Shown in pieces: positions 7,734 to 17,592 of a stretch of 64,000 bases of DNA. Position 1 is the first letter of the stretch; each line of letters starts with the position of its first letter. A program made the translations under genes and the position numbers. Under the pieces are notes generated by a model. That model saw nothing but the letters and a program-made list of their open reading frames with translations, ran no database searches and was not told the origin of the DNA. The DNA is from Eubacteriaceae bacterium (GTDB taxonomy: Bacteria > Bacillota > Clostridia > Peptostreptococcales > Anaerovoracaceae): assembly GCA_902362435.1 (NCBI GenBank), contig CABIWW010000011.1, forward strand, positions 1 through 64,000, given 5' to 3'.

Positions 7734-8891
7734 ATGACAGATGAGATGAAAGACAGAAAATACATGGAGCTTGCACTGGAGCTGGCACTGAAAGGCTGCG
7801 GCAAGGTCGATCCGAACCCGCTGGTCGGTGCGGTGATAGTGAAAGACGGCGAGATCATCGGCAGAGGATATCATACAGAATACGGGAAGCTGCATGCGGA
7901 GCGTGAAGCGCTGGCAGACTGCGGCAGTTCACCTGAGGGAGCAGTGATGTACGTGACGCTGGAGCCGTGCTGTCACCAAGGCAAGCAGCCACCCTGCACA
8001 GATGCTGTGATAGACGCGGGCATAAGGCGTGTGGTGATCGGTTCAGCCGACCCGAATCCGCTGGTGGCGGGAAAAGGCGTCGAAATACTGAAGGCACACG
8101 GCATAGAAGTCGTCGAAGGCTTTATGAGAGAAGAGTGCGATGCGATAAATCCTGCGTTTTTCCGATTCATAAAGACGGGAATGCCGTATGTGGTGATGAA
8201 ATACGCGATGACGATGGATGGAAAGATCGCCACGCGCACAGGAGCTTCGAAATGGATAACATCGGAAGCGGCGAGAAAACGCGTACATGAAGACAGGAAC
8301 AGGTACATGGCGATAATGGCAGGCATAGGGACAGTGCTCAAAGACGATCCGCTGCTGACATGCAGGATACCGGGGGGCAGAGATCCGGTGAGAGTGATAT
8401 GCGATACACACCTGCGGATACCGGTGGATTCACAGATCGTGCAGACTGCGAAAAAATACCGGACACTGATAGCCACGGCACAGACCGGTGGCGGCGAAAA
8501 CAGTGCCGGCAGATGCGGTGAATGTAAATACATCGAAGATAAATGCAGCGCCCTGACTGAAAAAGGATGTGAGATACTTTACATACCGGTGAAAAACGGT
8601 CATATCGATCTTGAACAGCTGATGAAAAAGCTGGGAGAACAGAAAATAAGCAGTGTGCTGCTTGAGGGCGGAGGCACACTCAACTGGTCGGCACTGGGAG
8701 CCGGCATAGTCGACAGACTGCAGGTTTACATAGCTCCGAAAATCTTCGGAGGAAAAGATGCGCCGTCTCCGGTAGGCGGTGCAGGTGTAGGGATGCCGGC
8801 AGAGGCATTTCTGACAGAAAAACCGAAGGTGACGTTCATTGGAGAGGACATACTTATAGAGAGCGAGGTGAAAAGGTGTTCACGGGAATAG
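7734..8891 (+). CDS. ribD: bifunctional diaminohydroxyphosphoribosylaminopyrimidine deaminase / 5-amino-6-(5-phosphoribosylamino)uracil reductase
   Basis: A 385-aa enzyme for the second and third steps of riboflavin synthesis. The N-terminal cytidine-deaminase-like domain (about 10-150) has the zinc motifs HAEREAL and EPCCHQGKQPPCTDA. The C-terminal reductase domain (about 155-375) has MKYAMTMDGKIATRTGASKWI and the GGGTLNWSAL substrate loop. ATG 7734 is chosen because GGAGG is 10 nt upstream. It is the first gene of ribD-ribE-ribBA-ribH and overlaps ribE by 16 nt. Confidence 0.96.
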   Translation: MTDEMKDRKYMELALELALKGCGKVDPNPLVGAVIVKDGEIIGRGYHTEYGKLHAEREALADCGSSPEGAVMYVTLEPCCHQGKQPPCTDAVIDAGIRRVVIGSADPNPLVAGKGVEILKAHGIEVVEGFMREECDAINPAFFRFIKTGMPYVVMKYAMTMDGKIATRTGASKWITSEAARKRVHEDRNRYMAIMAGIGTVLKDDPLLTCRIPGGRDPVRVICDTHLRIPVDSQIVQTAKKYRTLIATAQTGGGENSAGRCGECKYIEDKCSALTEKGCEILYIPVKNGHIDLEQLMKKLGEQKISSVLLEGGGTLNWSALGAGIVDRLQVYIAPKIFGGKDAPSPVGGAGVGMPAEAFLTEKPKVTFIGEDILIESEVKRCSRE

Positions 8892-9571
8892 TTGAAGAAA
8901 CAGGAACAGTGAAACAGATAAGACGCGGCGCAGCTTCTGCAGTGCTGACTGTGGCGGCAGACAGGGTACTGACAGATGTGGCGCTCGGAGACAGTATCGC
9001 AGTGAATGGTGTGTGTCTTACGGTGACGGAGTTCTCGCGGAACGAATTCAGTGCCGATGTGATGCACGAGACTCTTGACCGGTCATCGCTGGGAGCATTG
9101 AAAGCCGGGAGTACGGTGAATCTCGAGAGAGCGATGAAGGCTGACGGCAGGTTCGGCGGACACATCGTTTCCGGGCATATAGACGGTACGGGAACGGTGT
9201 CGGACATCAGAAAAGATGACAATGCCGTGTGGTACAGGATCAGAGCGTCGGGTTCGATCCTCAGGTACATCGTGGAAAAAGGCTCGATCGCGATCGACGG
9301 GATAAGCCTGACGGTGGCGGCACTGGACGGCGACTCGTTCAGTGTGTCGGTGATACCGCATACCGCGGCGAACACCACGCTTTCATCAAAGAAAAAAGGC
9401 GATACGGTGAATCTTGAAAACGATATCATAGGCAAGTATGTGGAAAGGCTGATGCAGCCCGGCGCCGGAGTTTACGGTGCAAAGGGGCACGGTGCCGTCA
9501 GTCCGGGAACTTCCGGAAAAGCACAGAGCGGCGGCATCACGGAGTCGTTCCTCATCGAAAACGGATTTTAG
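8876..9571 (+). CDS. ribE: riboflavin synthase, alpha subunit
   Basis: A 231-aa enzyme with two lumazine-binding beta-barrel repeats: MFTGIVEETG...GVCLTV in the first half and GHIDGTG...GISLTVA in the second. It dismutates two 6,7-dimethyl-8-ribityllumazine molecules to riboflavin. The start is GTG 8876 inside the end of ribD, with GAGGTG just upstream, so translation is probably coupled. The tail after about residue 200 is longer and Gly-rich compared with typical 200-220-aa homologues. Confidence 0.95.
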   Translation: MFTGIVEETGTVKQIRRGAASAVLTVAADRVLTDVALGDSIAVNGVCLTVTEFSRNEFSADVMHETLDRSSLGALKAGSTVNLERAMKADGRFGGHIVSGHIDGTGTVSDIRKDDNAVWYRIRASGSILRYIVEKGSIAIDGISLTVAALDGDSFSVSVIPHTAANTTLSSKKKGDTVNLENDIIGKYVERLMQPGAGVYGAKGHGAVSPGTSGKAQSGGITESFLIENGF

Positions 9572-9592
9572 ACAGAAACGGGGGTTTTAAAT

Positions 9593-10792
9593 ATGAATAC
9601 ATTCAATACTATCGAGGAAGCACTTCAGGATCTTCGCAACGGCAGAGTGATCCTGGTGACGGATGATGAAGACAGAGAAAATGAAGGTGATATGATCTGC
9701 GCGGCTGAGTTCGCGACGACGGAGAATGTCAACCTGATGGCAAGCGTGGCAAAGGGGCTCATATGCATGCCGATGAGCGAGGAATTCTGCAGGAAGCTGC
9801 AGATCCCGCAGATGGTCAGCGAAAACACTGACAACCACGAGACAGCGTTCACCGTATCTATAGACCATGTTGAAACGACTACAGGTATATCGGCGGCAGA
9901 GCGAGGGTTTACAGCGAGAGCGTGCACAGATGACGATGCAAAGCCGCAGGATTTCAGACGTCCGGGACATATGTTCCCGCTCAAGGCGAAGAGGAACGGA
10001 GTCCTCGAAAGGAACGGTCACACAGAGGCAACGGTCGATCTTCTGAGGCTTGCAGGACTGAAGCAGTGCGGGCTCTGCTGCGAGATCATGAAGGATGACG
10101 GCACGATGATGAGAAAGAGCGAGCTGTTCGAGCTGGCCGAAAAGTACGATATGAAATTCATCACTATCAAGATGCTGCAGGACTACAGGAAAAAGCATGA
10201 AAAACTGGTGCAGCGTGAGGCGGTAGTGAACATGCCTACGAAATACGGTGATTTCAAGGCTTACGGATATGTCAACAAACTCAATGGAGAGCACCATGTG
10301 GCACTTGTGAAAGGTGATATAGGCGACGGTAAAGATCTGCTCTGCAGAGTGCATTCGGAATGCCTTACAGGTGATGCGTTCGGTTCGATGAGATGCGACT
10401 GCGGACAGCAGCTGGCTTCAGCGATGATGCAGGTGGAAAAAGAAGGGCGCGGCATAGTGCTTTACATGAGACAGGAAGGGCGCGGCATAGGACTGATAAA
10501 CAAGCTCAAGGCATACGAGCTGCAGGACAGAGGCATGGATACTCTTGACGCGAACCTGGCACTGGGATTCCCGGGAGACATGCGTGAGTATTTCATAGGA
10601 GCGCAGATACTCAAGGATCTGGGAGCAAAGGAACTCAGACTTCTTACGAACAATCCGGACAAGGTGTACCAGCTTTCGGATTTCGGCATGGAGATCGTTG
10701 AGCGCGTGCCTATACAGATGGATGCGAACGAGATAGACCTGAAATACCTGAAGACGAAGCAGAAGAGAATGGGGCATCTGCTGAATTACTAG
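9593..10792 (+). CDS. ribBA: 3,4-dihydroxy-2-butanone-4-phosphate synthase / GTP cyclohydrolase II
   Basis: A 399-aa fusion supplying both precursors of lumazine. The N-terminal RibB domain (1-200) shows [12 protein letters not shown] and GHTEATVDL. The C-terminal RibA domain (205-399) shows the zinc cysteines in [31 protein letters not shown] and LTNNPDK. Both domains keep their catalytic motifs, so both activities are expected. It lies 21 bp after ribE. Confidence 0.97.
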   Translation: MNTFNTIEEALQDLRNGRVILVTDDEDRENEGDMICAAEFATTENVNLMASVAKGLICMPMSEEFCRKLQIPQMVSENTDNHETAFTVSIDHVETTTGISAAERGFTARACTDDDAKPQDFRRPGHMFPLKAKRNGVLERNGHTEATVDLLRLAGLKQCGLCCEIMKDDGTMMRKSELFELAEKYDMKFITIKMLQDYRKKHEKLVQREAVVNMPTKYGDFKAYGYVNKLNGEHHVALVKGDIGDGKDLLCRVHSECLTGDAFGSMRCDCGQQLASAMMQVEKEGRGIVLYMRQEGRGIGLINKLKAYELQDRGMDTLDANLALGFPGDMREYFIGAQILKDLGAKELRLLTNNPDKVYQLSDFGMEIVERVPIQMDANEIDLKYLKTKQKRMGHLLNY

Positions 10793-10916
10793 GAAACAGT
10801 GTTCGGAGGGTCCGGGTCTGCTCAGATACAGCGCAGCAGTGTGCGGCACAGGTTCGGAACCGGAGGACATTTAATAGATCGTGTATATGATAATCAAATC
10901 AAAAGGAGAACATAAA

Positions 10917-11381
10917 ATGAAAGTATATGAAGGAAAACTTGTATCGGATAAGATCAGAGTAGGTATAATCGCAGCCAGGTTCAATGAGTTCATCACATCG
11001 AAGCTGCTGTCGGGAGCGCTTGATACGCTGAAGAGACATGATGTGGCAGAAGACGATATCGAGATCGCATGGGTGCCGGGTGCTTTTGAGATACCGCTCA
11101 TCGCATCGAAGATGGCATCAAGCGGCAAATATGACGCAGTGATATGTCTCGGTGCGGTTATAAGAGGGAACACGTCACATTACGATTACGTGTGCAGTGA
11201 AGTCTCAAAAGGTATCGCGCAGGTATCGCTTGCCAGCGGGATCCCTGTTATGTTTGGCGTGCTTACCACAGAAAATATCGAGCAGGCGATCGAAAGAGCG
11301 GGAACAAAGGCCGGCAACAAGGGATCAGACTGTGCAGCCGGTGCGATCGAGATGGTCAATCTTATGCGTGAGATACAGTAG
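10917..11381 (+). CDS. ribH: 6,7-dimethyl-8-ribityllumazine synthase
   Basis: A 154-aa lumazine synthase that condenses the pyrimidine with dihydroxybutanone phosphate and usually assembles as a 60-mer. Family motifs are ARFNEFIT near 20, WVPGAFEIP near 55, [16 protein letters not shown] near 80-95 and [12 protein letters not shown] near 115. AAAAGGAG lies 9-10 nt before ATG 10917. The 124 bp between ribBA and ribH hold no evident signal, so it is probably the last gene of the same operon. Confidence 0.97.
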   Translation: MKVYEGKLVSDKIRVGIIAARFNEFITSKLLSGALDTLKRHDVAEDDIEIAWVPGAFEIPLIASKMASSGKYDAVICLGAVIRGNTSHYDYVCSEVSKGIAQVSLASGIPVMFGVLTTENIEQAIERAGTKAGNKGSDCAAGAIEMVNLMREIQ

Positions 11382-11411
11382 ACAGTGATATTTTCATGTG
11401 GTAATGCAGCC

Positions 11412-11420
11412 TGGTATAAT
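11412..11420 (+). promoter_or_regulatory. extended -10 promoter of the sensor operon
   Basis: TGGTATAAT is a perfect extended -10 element (TGnTATAAT) about 35 bp before the first sensor gene; no good -35 is seen. The lack of a terminator after ribH leaves read-through possible. Confidence 0.5.
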
Positions 11421-11454
11421 GTAGAATAAGAGGTATAAGAAGGAGGTGGCAGTT

Positions 11455-13128
11455 ATGGCAGAATTGAACAGGCATGAAAAGACCGGCGCAGTACTGGTCG
11501 TGATTCTTGTTCTGTGTGCTGTGATATGCCGCCTCCTTTCCCGTTTTGATGTTGTGGATGATGGATTTAATTATTTATGTTCGCTGTTGAGGGCGGGAAT
11601 TTATATTGGGATCATCATCACGTGGGGTATTTCTGTGCGTAGGCGTGTGCTCAACCGTTCTGCCCGCAGATATCTGATGTCAATAGCAGCTCTGCTGTTG
11701 TTCTGGTTCGTGATAAGAACATGTAAATTTTTATTTCTGGAAGGAATGCCCGCACTGCAGTATTACTGCTGGTACGGTTATTACATACCTATGATACTTA
11801 TTCCTCTGATGGGGGTCTATCTTGCCATCTGCCTGGGAAGACCGGAGGAATACATTCTGCCGGCTCCCTTAAAGGCGCTTATGATCCCGGCGATTGTTTT
11901 TATCTTACTGATCATTACTAATAATTTTCATCAAAAAGTATTTGATTTTCCGTTTGGAATGGAAGCTGCTGATTCCATTTATGTACATAAGCCGCTTTAT
12001 TTCGTGTGTCTGGGCTGGATACTCGCAGAAGTGATCGCATTCCTGATCCTGCTTTTAGTGCGAAGTCATGTGCCGGGCAAAAGAAAAAGGATCTGGGCGC
12101 CGGTGATACCTGCAGGTGCAGCATTTTTATACGTAACAGGATATCTTATGGGGATACAGCCTCTTTACCTGATCGCAGGTGATATGACAGCTGTTTTTAC
12201 TCTGATCATGCTGGCTGTCTGCGAGGCCTGTATCCGCAGCAGACTTATCCCGTCCAATACGAGATACAGTGAATTGTTCCATGCCTCGACGATAGGGGCA
12301 CAGATCGTAGATGAATCTTATAACAGATATCTTGCATCGGATAATGCAAAGGAGTTTTCTAAAGAACTGATGCGCTGCACGGAGAAAGGTCCTGTCGAAT
12401 TGGGAAACGAGAGGCTGTCCGGAGCCCCTGTCACCGGAGGACATGTCCTGTGGGTCGAGAACATTTCCATGGTGCAGGATGTACTGGAAAAACTGAAGCG
12501 GATCAGCTCTCGCCTTTCTGAAAACAACAATATCCTCAAAGCGGAGGTAGAGCTAAAGGAAAAGCAGGCACAGGCTGATGAACACATGCGTATTTATGAT
12601 AAAATAACAGAAGAAGTGGCGCCGCAGCTTTGGAAAATAGAAACGCTGCTGGGACTCTCGGATGATCATATGAAAATGATAGAAAATCTGAGCCTTATCT
12701 GTGTGATAAGCTCCTATATCAAACGGCGTGGCAATCTGATCCTTCTTGGAGAGGAAGCCAGTTTTTTTCCGGCGCAGGAGCTTGAATACTGCCTTCGGGA
12801 GTCCATGGAAAATCTCCGGCTCTGCAGAGTAGCAGTATCTCTTTCTTGCAGGTGTCAGGGAATACTGCCAAAGGATTCTGCCATGGCAGCATATGATTTT
12901 TTTGAAATGATCATGGAAGCCGCACTTCCGACGATGAATGCGATCCTGGTCAATCTTGCAGTGGAATCCGAAACCGTTGAGATGACATTTTCTATATCGT
13001 GTGACCTGTCATCCATAGCGCTGGACAGAGAGTTTCTGGCACACCATGATGCAGCAGCGATAATATCAAGACAGGAAGACGATGTACACATCACATTCCT
13101 TTTGCCGAAAGGAGGTGCTGTGAAATGA
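11455..13128 (+). CDS. 7TM sensor protein with degenerate histidine-kinase core
   Basis: 557 aa. The N-terminal half has about seven membrane segments (residues 10-30, 40-60, 72-95, 102-125, 140-160, 183-205, 215-260), like 7TM-type sensor kinases. A helical linker (about 340-385) follows. The region matching a HisKA_3 dimerisation helix reads RIYDKITEEVAPQL: the phospho-accepting His is Tyr, and no N-box or G-box of an ATPase domain can be found after it. I infer a pseudokinase or signalling partner. AGGAGGTGG lies 8 nt before ATG 11455. It overlaps the next gene by 4 bp (ATGA). Confidence 0.65.
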   Translation: MAELNRHEKTGAVLVVILVLCAVICRLLSRFDVVDDGFNYLCSLLRAGIYIGIIITWGISVRRRVLNRSARRYLMSIAALLLFWFVIRTCKFLFLEGMPALQYYCWYGYYIPMILIPLMGVYLAICLGRPEEYILPAPLKALMIPAIVFILLIITNNFHQKVFDFPFGMEAADSIYVHKPLYFVCLGWILAEVIAFLILLLVRSHVPGKRKRIWAPVIPAGAAFLYVTGYLMGIQPLYLIAGDMTAVFTLIMLAVCEACIRSRLIPSNTRYSELFHASTIGAQIVDESYNRYLASDNAKEFSKELMRCTEKGPVELGNERLSGAPVTGGHVLWVENISMVQDVLEKLKRISSRLSENNNILKAEVELKEKQAQADEHMRIYDKITEEVAPQLWKIETLLGLSDDHMKMIENLSLICVISSYIKRRGNLILLGEEASFFPAQELEYCLRESMENLRLCRVAVSLSCRCQGILPKDSAMAAYDFFEMIMEAALPTMNAILVNLAVESETVEMTFSISCDLSSIALDREFLAHHDAAAIISRQEDDVHITFLLPKGGAVK

Positions 13129-14441
13129 GGTCGATATTTTCACTTTCAGATGCAGGACATTCTCTGCTGCTGATACTGATGTTCCTCACCTGGTGCTTTC
13201 AGATGTTTGTATGCTGCATGGGATACTTTTCCAAGGCAAAATGGATACACTGCAGAATCTTGTTCGTGCTGGCGGCTCCGACCCTTTTACTGCTGAGTTT
13301 TCTGACAGCAGGCATTGCCAGACAGACTGCTGATGAACCGATGTGGACGATCACGCGAAAGCTGATGGATATCCCGGCAGCAGCGGTATTCGTATTTATC
13401 GCTCTTGTTTCAGGATATACGTGCTGGATCATGTGGCATGAATGGAGATACAGAAAGGTCAACATCACGAGAGCGTCTGTCAGAGAAGGTGCGGACCTGA
13501 TGCCGATGGGCCTTTGTTTTTTTAAGGGGAACGGACAGCTGATAATGGTGAACTTAAAGATGGAGAAACTCAGTCATCTGTTATGTGGAGAGGCTTTACA
13601 GAATGGAGAAAGCTTCTGGCAGACTATTTCTCAGGGCGATCTGGAATCCGGAGCACAAAGAAGCAGGGTCATGGATGTTCCGGCGGTGATACTGCCAGAT
13701 AAAAAGGCATGGATCTTTGACAGGCAGGTGATTTACGTGGATGGTGAGGAAATCGTCCAGGTGACAGCAATGGATGCAACGGAGCTTTACGATCTGAGCA
13801 ACAAGCTGAAACAGGAGAATTCCGTGTTGCGCAGCATGAATGCAAGACTTAAAGTGTACAGTCGCAGGGTGGATGATCTTGCGAGAATGCAGCAGAGGCT
13901 TGCCATGAAAATCCAGATCCATGATTCCATCGGACAGAATCTTATGATGACGCGACATTATCTGCTTCAGGAAGCACAGGGAGCTTCGAATCAGGATCCT
14001 GCGCTTATTCTGCAGAACTGGCAGCACACGATTGCTCTGCTTCGCCGTGAAGTGGAGCCTGATAAATCGAAGGGAGTTGTTCAATATCTTATAGATGCGG
14101 CAGAATCAGCAGGTGTGGAAGTTTTGCTGCAGGGAGAATTGCCGCAGGAGAGCAGAGCGGTGGAACTCATAACAGCCGCAGGTGCAGAGGCATTGACCAA
14201 TGCAGTTCGCCATGCCGATGCCAAACAGCTCAGGATGAAAGTTTCCCAGACTGATCTGGTATGCAGTGTTGTCTTCACTAATGATGGCAGACGACCGGAG
14301 AAGCCTTTGCAGGAAGGAGGAGGACTTACGGGACTCCGCAGACGTATCGAGGGAGAAGGCGGCACTATGACAGTCAGCGCCGATCCGGAATTTTCACTGA
14401 CAGTCACGATCCCTAAGGAAGGAAAGGTGAATGTGATATGA
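13125..14441 (+). CDS. membrane sensor histidine kinase, DesK/NarX-type (HisKA_3)
   Basis: 438 aa. Three hydrophobic segments lie at the N-terminus (about 10-32, 42-65, 85-105). A PAS-like middle (about 120-225) and a coiled coil lead to the HisKA_3 box MKIQIHDSIGQNL, with the phospho-accepting His near residue 266. The ATPase domain shows the N-box EALTNAVRHAD near 358 and a G-box GGGLTGLRRRIE near 403. Unlike the preceding protein, this kinase looks active. ATGA overlaps on both sides tie it to its neighbours by translational coupling. Confidence 0.85.
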   Translation: MRSIFSLSDAGHSLLLILMFLTWCFQMFVCCMGYFSKAKWIHCRILFVLAAPTLLLLSFLTAGIARQTADEPMWTITRKLMDIPAAAVFVFIALVSGYTCWIMWHEWRYRKVNITRASVREGADLMPMGLCFFKGNGQLIMVNLKMEKLSHLLCGEALQNGESFWQTISQGDLESGAQRSRVMDVPAVILPDKKAWIFDRQVIYVDGEEIVQVTAMDATELYDLSNKLKQENSVLRSMNARLKVYSRRVDDLARMQQRLAMKIQIHDSIGQNLMMTRHYLLQEAQGASNQDPALILQNWQHTIALLRREVEPDKSKGVVQYLIDAAESAGVEVLLQGELPQESRAVELITAAGAEALTNAVRHADAKQLRMKVSQTDLVCSVVFTNDGRRPEKPLQEGGGLTGLRRRIEGEGGTMTVSADPEFSLTVTIPKEGKVNVI

Positions 14442-15064
14442 CAATAAATGTACTTATCGTTGAAGACGATCCTATGGCACGGAAACTCTTTGAAATCATA
14501 CTGAAAAACAGCGGACGATATCATCTTGAAGCATCTATCGAAAGTGCCTCACTGGCAGAGTTTTACTGCATGACCAGTCCTGTTGACCTGATACTTATGG
14601 ATGTATGCACGGCGCTGCATGCCAGTGGTCTTGATGCAGCGGCCAGGGTAAAGGAAAAGTATCCGCAGATCAAGATCATCATAGTCACAAGCCAGCCGGA
14701 GTGTGATTTTATTGACCGGGCAAGGCTGGGCGGTGTGGACAGCTTCTGGTACAAGGATCCGTCTGAGGACATACTGCTTGAGATCATGGACAGGACCATG
14801 GCTGGAGAGTCGATCTACCCGGATACGACTCCGATGCTTAAGCTGGGGATGGCCAGCAGTGTGGAATTCACGCCGAGGGAGCTAGAGGTTCTGCGGGAGC
14901 TTACCAGCGGCGATACGGATGACATCATAGCGGAGCGCCTTCATCTGTCGGTACATACTGTAAAGAAGCATATCAAAAACATGTTCCAGAAAACCGGATT
15001 CACATCAAGGACGCAGCTGGCAGTCATGGCAAGGGAAAGCGGGCTGGTGATCAGGGGATTTTAA
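14438..15064 (+). CDS. LuxR/NarL-family response regulator
   Basis: A 208-aa two-domain regulator. The receiver has acidic VEDD near residue 9, the phospho-acceptor Asp in LILMDVCT (about 53), TSQ near 85 and the conserved Lys in FWYKDPS (about 107). A LuxR helix-turn-helix occupies about 143-200 (FTPRELEVLREL ... HTVKKHIKNMFQKTG). It is the cognate regulator of the upstream kinase. The lipoprotein and envelope cluster beginning 176 bp downstream is a plausible target, by position only. Confidence 0.9.
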   Translation: MTINVLIVEDDPMARKLFEIILKNSGRYHLEASIESASLAEFYCMTSPVDLILMDVCTALHASGLDAAARVKEKYPQIKIIIVTSQPECDFIDRARLGGVDSFWYKDPSEDILLEIMDRTMAGESIYPDTTPMLKLGMASSVEFTPRELEVLRELTSGDTDDIIAERLHLSVHTVKKHIKNMFQKTGFTSRTQLAVMARESGLVIRGF

Positions 15065-15078
15065 CAACACAGGAGGAG

Positions 15079-15120
15079 ACATCTCTTTGACTGTAAGGTC
15101 GGGAGGTGTTTTTATTTTTT
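15079..15120 (+). terminator. terminator of the sensor operon
   Basis: ACATCTC (15079-15085) pairs with GAGGTGT (15103-15109), followed by a long T-rich run. Confidence 0.7.
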
Positions 15121-15240
15121 GAAAAGTACTCTTTTGAGTGATGTGTCATGACAGCAGAATTGTTAAAATATTTTTAAATAAAGCATAATTGGTTATTTCC
15201 CATAAGATCGAAGAATTATTTTAAGAGAAGGAGAAGGGCA

Positions 15241-15717
15241 ATGAAAAAATTAGTTACTGTAATACTTTCGCTGATGCTGGTGTTTGCTTTTACAGCATGT
15301 GGAGGAGACGGTGGTTCCGGAGACAGTAAAAGTGCAAAATCCGATCCAAATGTAATGCAGATAGGAGATTATACGGCAGAATACAAAGGTTATGAGATCG
15401 TAAAAGACTCTGACGGGGATGATGCTATCGTAGTGACCTGGAATTTTACCAATAATGGAGAAGATGCGAAGTCATTCACATGGGCGTTCAACTATACGCT
15501 GTTCCAGGATGGTGTAGAGCTGGGATACAGCACGGTATTTGTCGGTGATTCTTATGATGCTATGGATGAGAATCTGATGACTGATATCAAGCCGGGAAAT
15601 TCTCTGGAAGTAAAGTCTACAAACAAGCTGAGCAACCTTGAAAGTCCTGTAGAAGTAGAGTTTTCAGATATTTTTGACGAAGAAACAGACTCGATGGAAA
15701 TCGATATCACAAAATAA
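15241..15717 (+). CDS. lipoprotein, DUF5067-like
   Basis: A 158-aa predicted lipoprotein: basic start MKK, hydrophobic core and lipobox FTAC with the acylated Cys near residue 20, then a Gly/Ser linker. The soluble part (about 38-158) resembles the DUF5067 fold: YEIVKDSDGDDAIVVTWNFTNNG, a strand-rich domain found in Firmicute surface proteins. Function unknown. GAGAAGGAGAAGG precedes the ATG. It is the first of five small lipoproteins in 10 kb. Confidence 0.75.
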   Translation: MKKLVTVILSLMLVFAFTACGGDGGSGDSKSAKSDPNVMQIGDYTAEYKGYEIVKDSDGDDAIVVTWNFTNNGEDAKSFTWAFNYTLFQDGVELGYSTVFVGDSYDAMDENLMTDIKPGNSLEVKSTNKLSNLESPVEVEFSDIFDEETDSMEIDITK

Positions 15718-15745
15718 GTCTGTATGATCAAACGGAGGTGGGTCT

Positions 15746-16093
15746 ATGAAGAAGAAGATTATGATCGCGTTAGCGGTCCTGGTAATGTGTTTTGCTTTTG
15801 TTTCATGCGGCAAAAGTATGGCGGACAGTCCGTATCTGGGAACATGGAAGGCTGTCAGCGCAAGTTACAGCGGCATGGACATGTCGGTAGAGAGTATCCT
15901 TGGCGGTGAAATGACATTCGAACTGAAGGATAACGGCAAGTGTGTCCTTAATGTTGCAGGTGATGAGGAGACAGGTAAATGGTCTGAGAATGAAGATGGT
16001 TTTAACGTAGAAGACCAGTTTGATTTCAAGGTAGACGGTGATGTGGCAACTATGGATTACAGCGGGGTGACTATAACCCTGGAAAAACAGTAG
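15746..16093 (+). CDS. small lipoprotein, lipocalin-like fold suspected
   Basis: 115 aa with a type II signal peptide (lipobox FVSC, Cys about 21). The short beta-rich domain (YLGTWKAVSASY ... EMTFELKDNGKCVLN ... GKWSEN ... ATMDYSGVTITLE) looks like a small DUF/lipocalin-type barrel in which the GTWK element is the typical first strand. No function can be assigned. It follows the DUF5067-like gene by 28 bp, with GGAGGTGG before the ATG. Confidence 0.7.
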   Translation: MKKKIMIALAVLVMCFAFVSCGKSMADSPYLGTWKAVSASYSGMDMSVESILGGEMTFELKDNGKCVLNVAGDEETGKWSENEDGFNVEDQFDFKVDGDVATMDYSGVTITLEKQ

Positions 16094-16111
16094 TATATAT
16101 TTTTCTTATTA

Positions 16112-16149
16112 GCCATAAATCGTCTTGGTGACGGTTTATGGCTGTTTTT
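16112..16149 (+). terminator. strong intrinsic terminator
   Basis: GCCATAAATCGTC pairs with GACGGTTTATGGC (13 bp, one G-U), followed by TGTTTTTA. It ends the first two-lipoprotein unit. Confidence 0.9.
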
Positions 16150-16212
16150 ATAGTATCGCTGCCTGCGCGCCGGGTATTCGGCGGGGTGCAGTAAATCAGG
16201 AAGGAGCAGAAT

Positions 16213-17580
16213 ATGGGGCTTATTAAAGCAGCAGCAGGTGCTGCAGGCGGAATGATGGCGGATCAGTGGAAGGAGTTTTTCGTATGTGATGCCATCGACG
16301 ATGATGTGCTGGTGGTCAAGGGAAGCAAACAGGCGTCAGGAAGATCATCGAATACGAAAGGCGAATCAAATGTTATCTCCGACGGATCAGCCGTTTCCGT
16401 TGCTGACGGACAATGTATGATGATCGTTGAGCAGGGTCAGGTCATAGAACTTTCGGCAGAACCCGGGCTATTTATTTACAGGAACGACCTCTCGCCGTCC
16501 ATATTCGCAGGGAACCTGAAGGACGGTCTTATGGGAGCTGCAAAAGATGCCTGGGAGCGTTTTAAATTCGGAGGCGGTTCGGGAAAAGACCAGAGAGTCT
16601 ATTATTTCAACACCAAGGAGCTGCTTGGAAACAAATACGGCACGGTCAATCCGATCCCGTTCAAAGTAATGATCGATCCCACTATCAACAGATTTCTGGG
16701 GATCTCGGTCCGCTGCAACGGAGAGTATTCGTACAGGATCGTAAATCCGATGCTGTTTTATACGAATGTCTGCGGTAACGTGCAGAACGAATACAACAGA
16801 GAGGAAATCGACAGCCAGTTGAAATCAGAGCTTCTGACAGCACTGCAGCCGGCACTTGCGAGAATATCTACAAAGGGGATAGATTACAGCGAGATCCCGC
16901 TTTACACGAAGGATATCACGGAAGCACTCAACGAGGAACTGTCTTCTCAGTGGGCAGAAAAAAGAGGTCTGCAGGTCGTTTCGTTCGGCGTCAATTCCAT
17001 CTCTGTTTCAGACGAAGACAAGCTGAAGATCCAGAATATGCAGCAGGCTATATTCATGTCGGATCCGAGCATGGCCGCAGGAAATTTAGCATCAGCACAG
17101 GCAGATGCTATGCGTACAGCAGCCGGCAATGAAAACGGTGCAATGATGGGATTCATGGGCATGGGCATGGCAGCTCAGGCAGGTGGAATGAATGCAGGCG
17201 ATCTGTTCCAGATGGGACAGCAGCGGGCTCAGGCAGCGGCAGCACAGCAGCCACAGCAGCCGGCACAGCAGCCTCCGGCAGGAGGGGCGGCTCCTGCATC
17301 ATCAGCAGCAGGAAGCTGGACCTGCAAGTGCGGGACAACAGCCACCGGCAAATTCTGTCCGGAATGCGGCAGCCCTAAGCCGGCAGAGCCACAGGGATGG
17401 ACCTGCAGCTGCGGCGCAGTGAACAAAGGTAAATTCTGTTCAGAATGCGGCGCGAAGAAACCGGAGGGAGCCCCGCTCTATAAGTGTGACAAGTGCGGCT
17501 GGGAACCGGAAGATCCGACAAAGCCTCCGAAATTCTGTCCGGAGTGCGGTGATATTTTTGATGAAAATGATGTGAAATAG
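16213..17580 (+). CDS. SPFH-domain protein with three C-terminal zinc ribbons (YdjI-like)
   Basis: 455 aa. Residues 1-300 form an SPFH/band-7-like domain of the 'virion core protein-like' type, opening with MGLIKAAAGAAGG and QWKEFFVCDAI. A Met/Ala/Gln-rich linker (about 300-360) leads to three zinc ribbons: CKCG...CPECG, CSCG...CSECG and CDKCG...CPECG. Bacillus YdjI, an SPFH protein acting with YdjG, YdjH and PspA at the membrane, is the nearest known parallel; proteins like YdjG and YdjH occur downstream here. There is no membrane span, so recruitment by partners is likely. AAGGAG precedes ATG 16213. Confidence 0.82.
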   Translation: MGLIKAAAGAAGGMMADQWKEFFVCDAIDDDVLVVKGSKQASGRSSNTKGESNVISDGSAVSVADGQCMMIVEQGQVIELSAEPGLFIYRNDLSPSIFAGNLKDGLMGAAKDAWERFKFGGGSGKDQRVYYFNTKELLGNKYGTVNPIPFKVMIDPTINRFLGISVRCNGEYSYRIVNPMLFYTNVCGNVQNEYNREEIDSQLKSELLTALQPALARISTKGIDYSEIPLYTKDITEALNEELSSQWAEKRGLQVVSFGVNSISVSDEDKLKIQNMQQAIFMSDPSMAAGNLASAQADAMRTAAGNENGAMMGFMGMGMAAQAGGMNAGDLFQMGQQRAQAAAAQQPQQPAQQPPAGGAAPASSAAGSWTCKCGTTATGKFCPECGSPKPAEPQGWTCSCGAVNKGKFCSECGAKKPEGAPLYKCDKCGWEPEDPTKPPKFCPECGDIFDENDVK

Positions 17581-17592
17581 GAGGAGTGAGCC

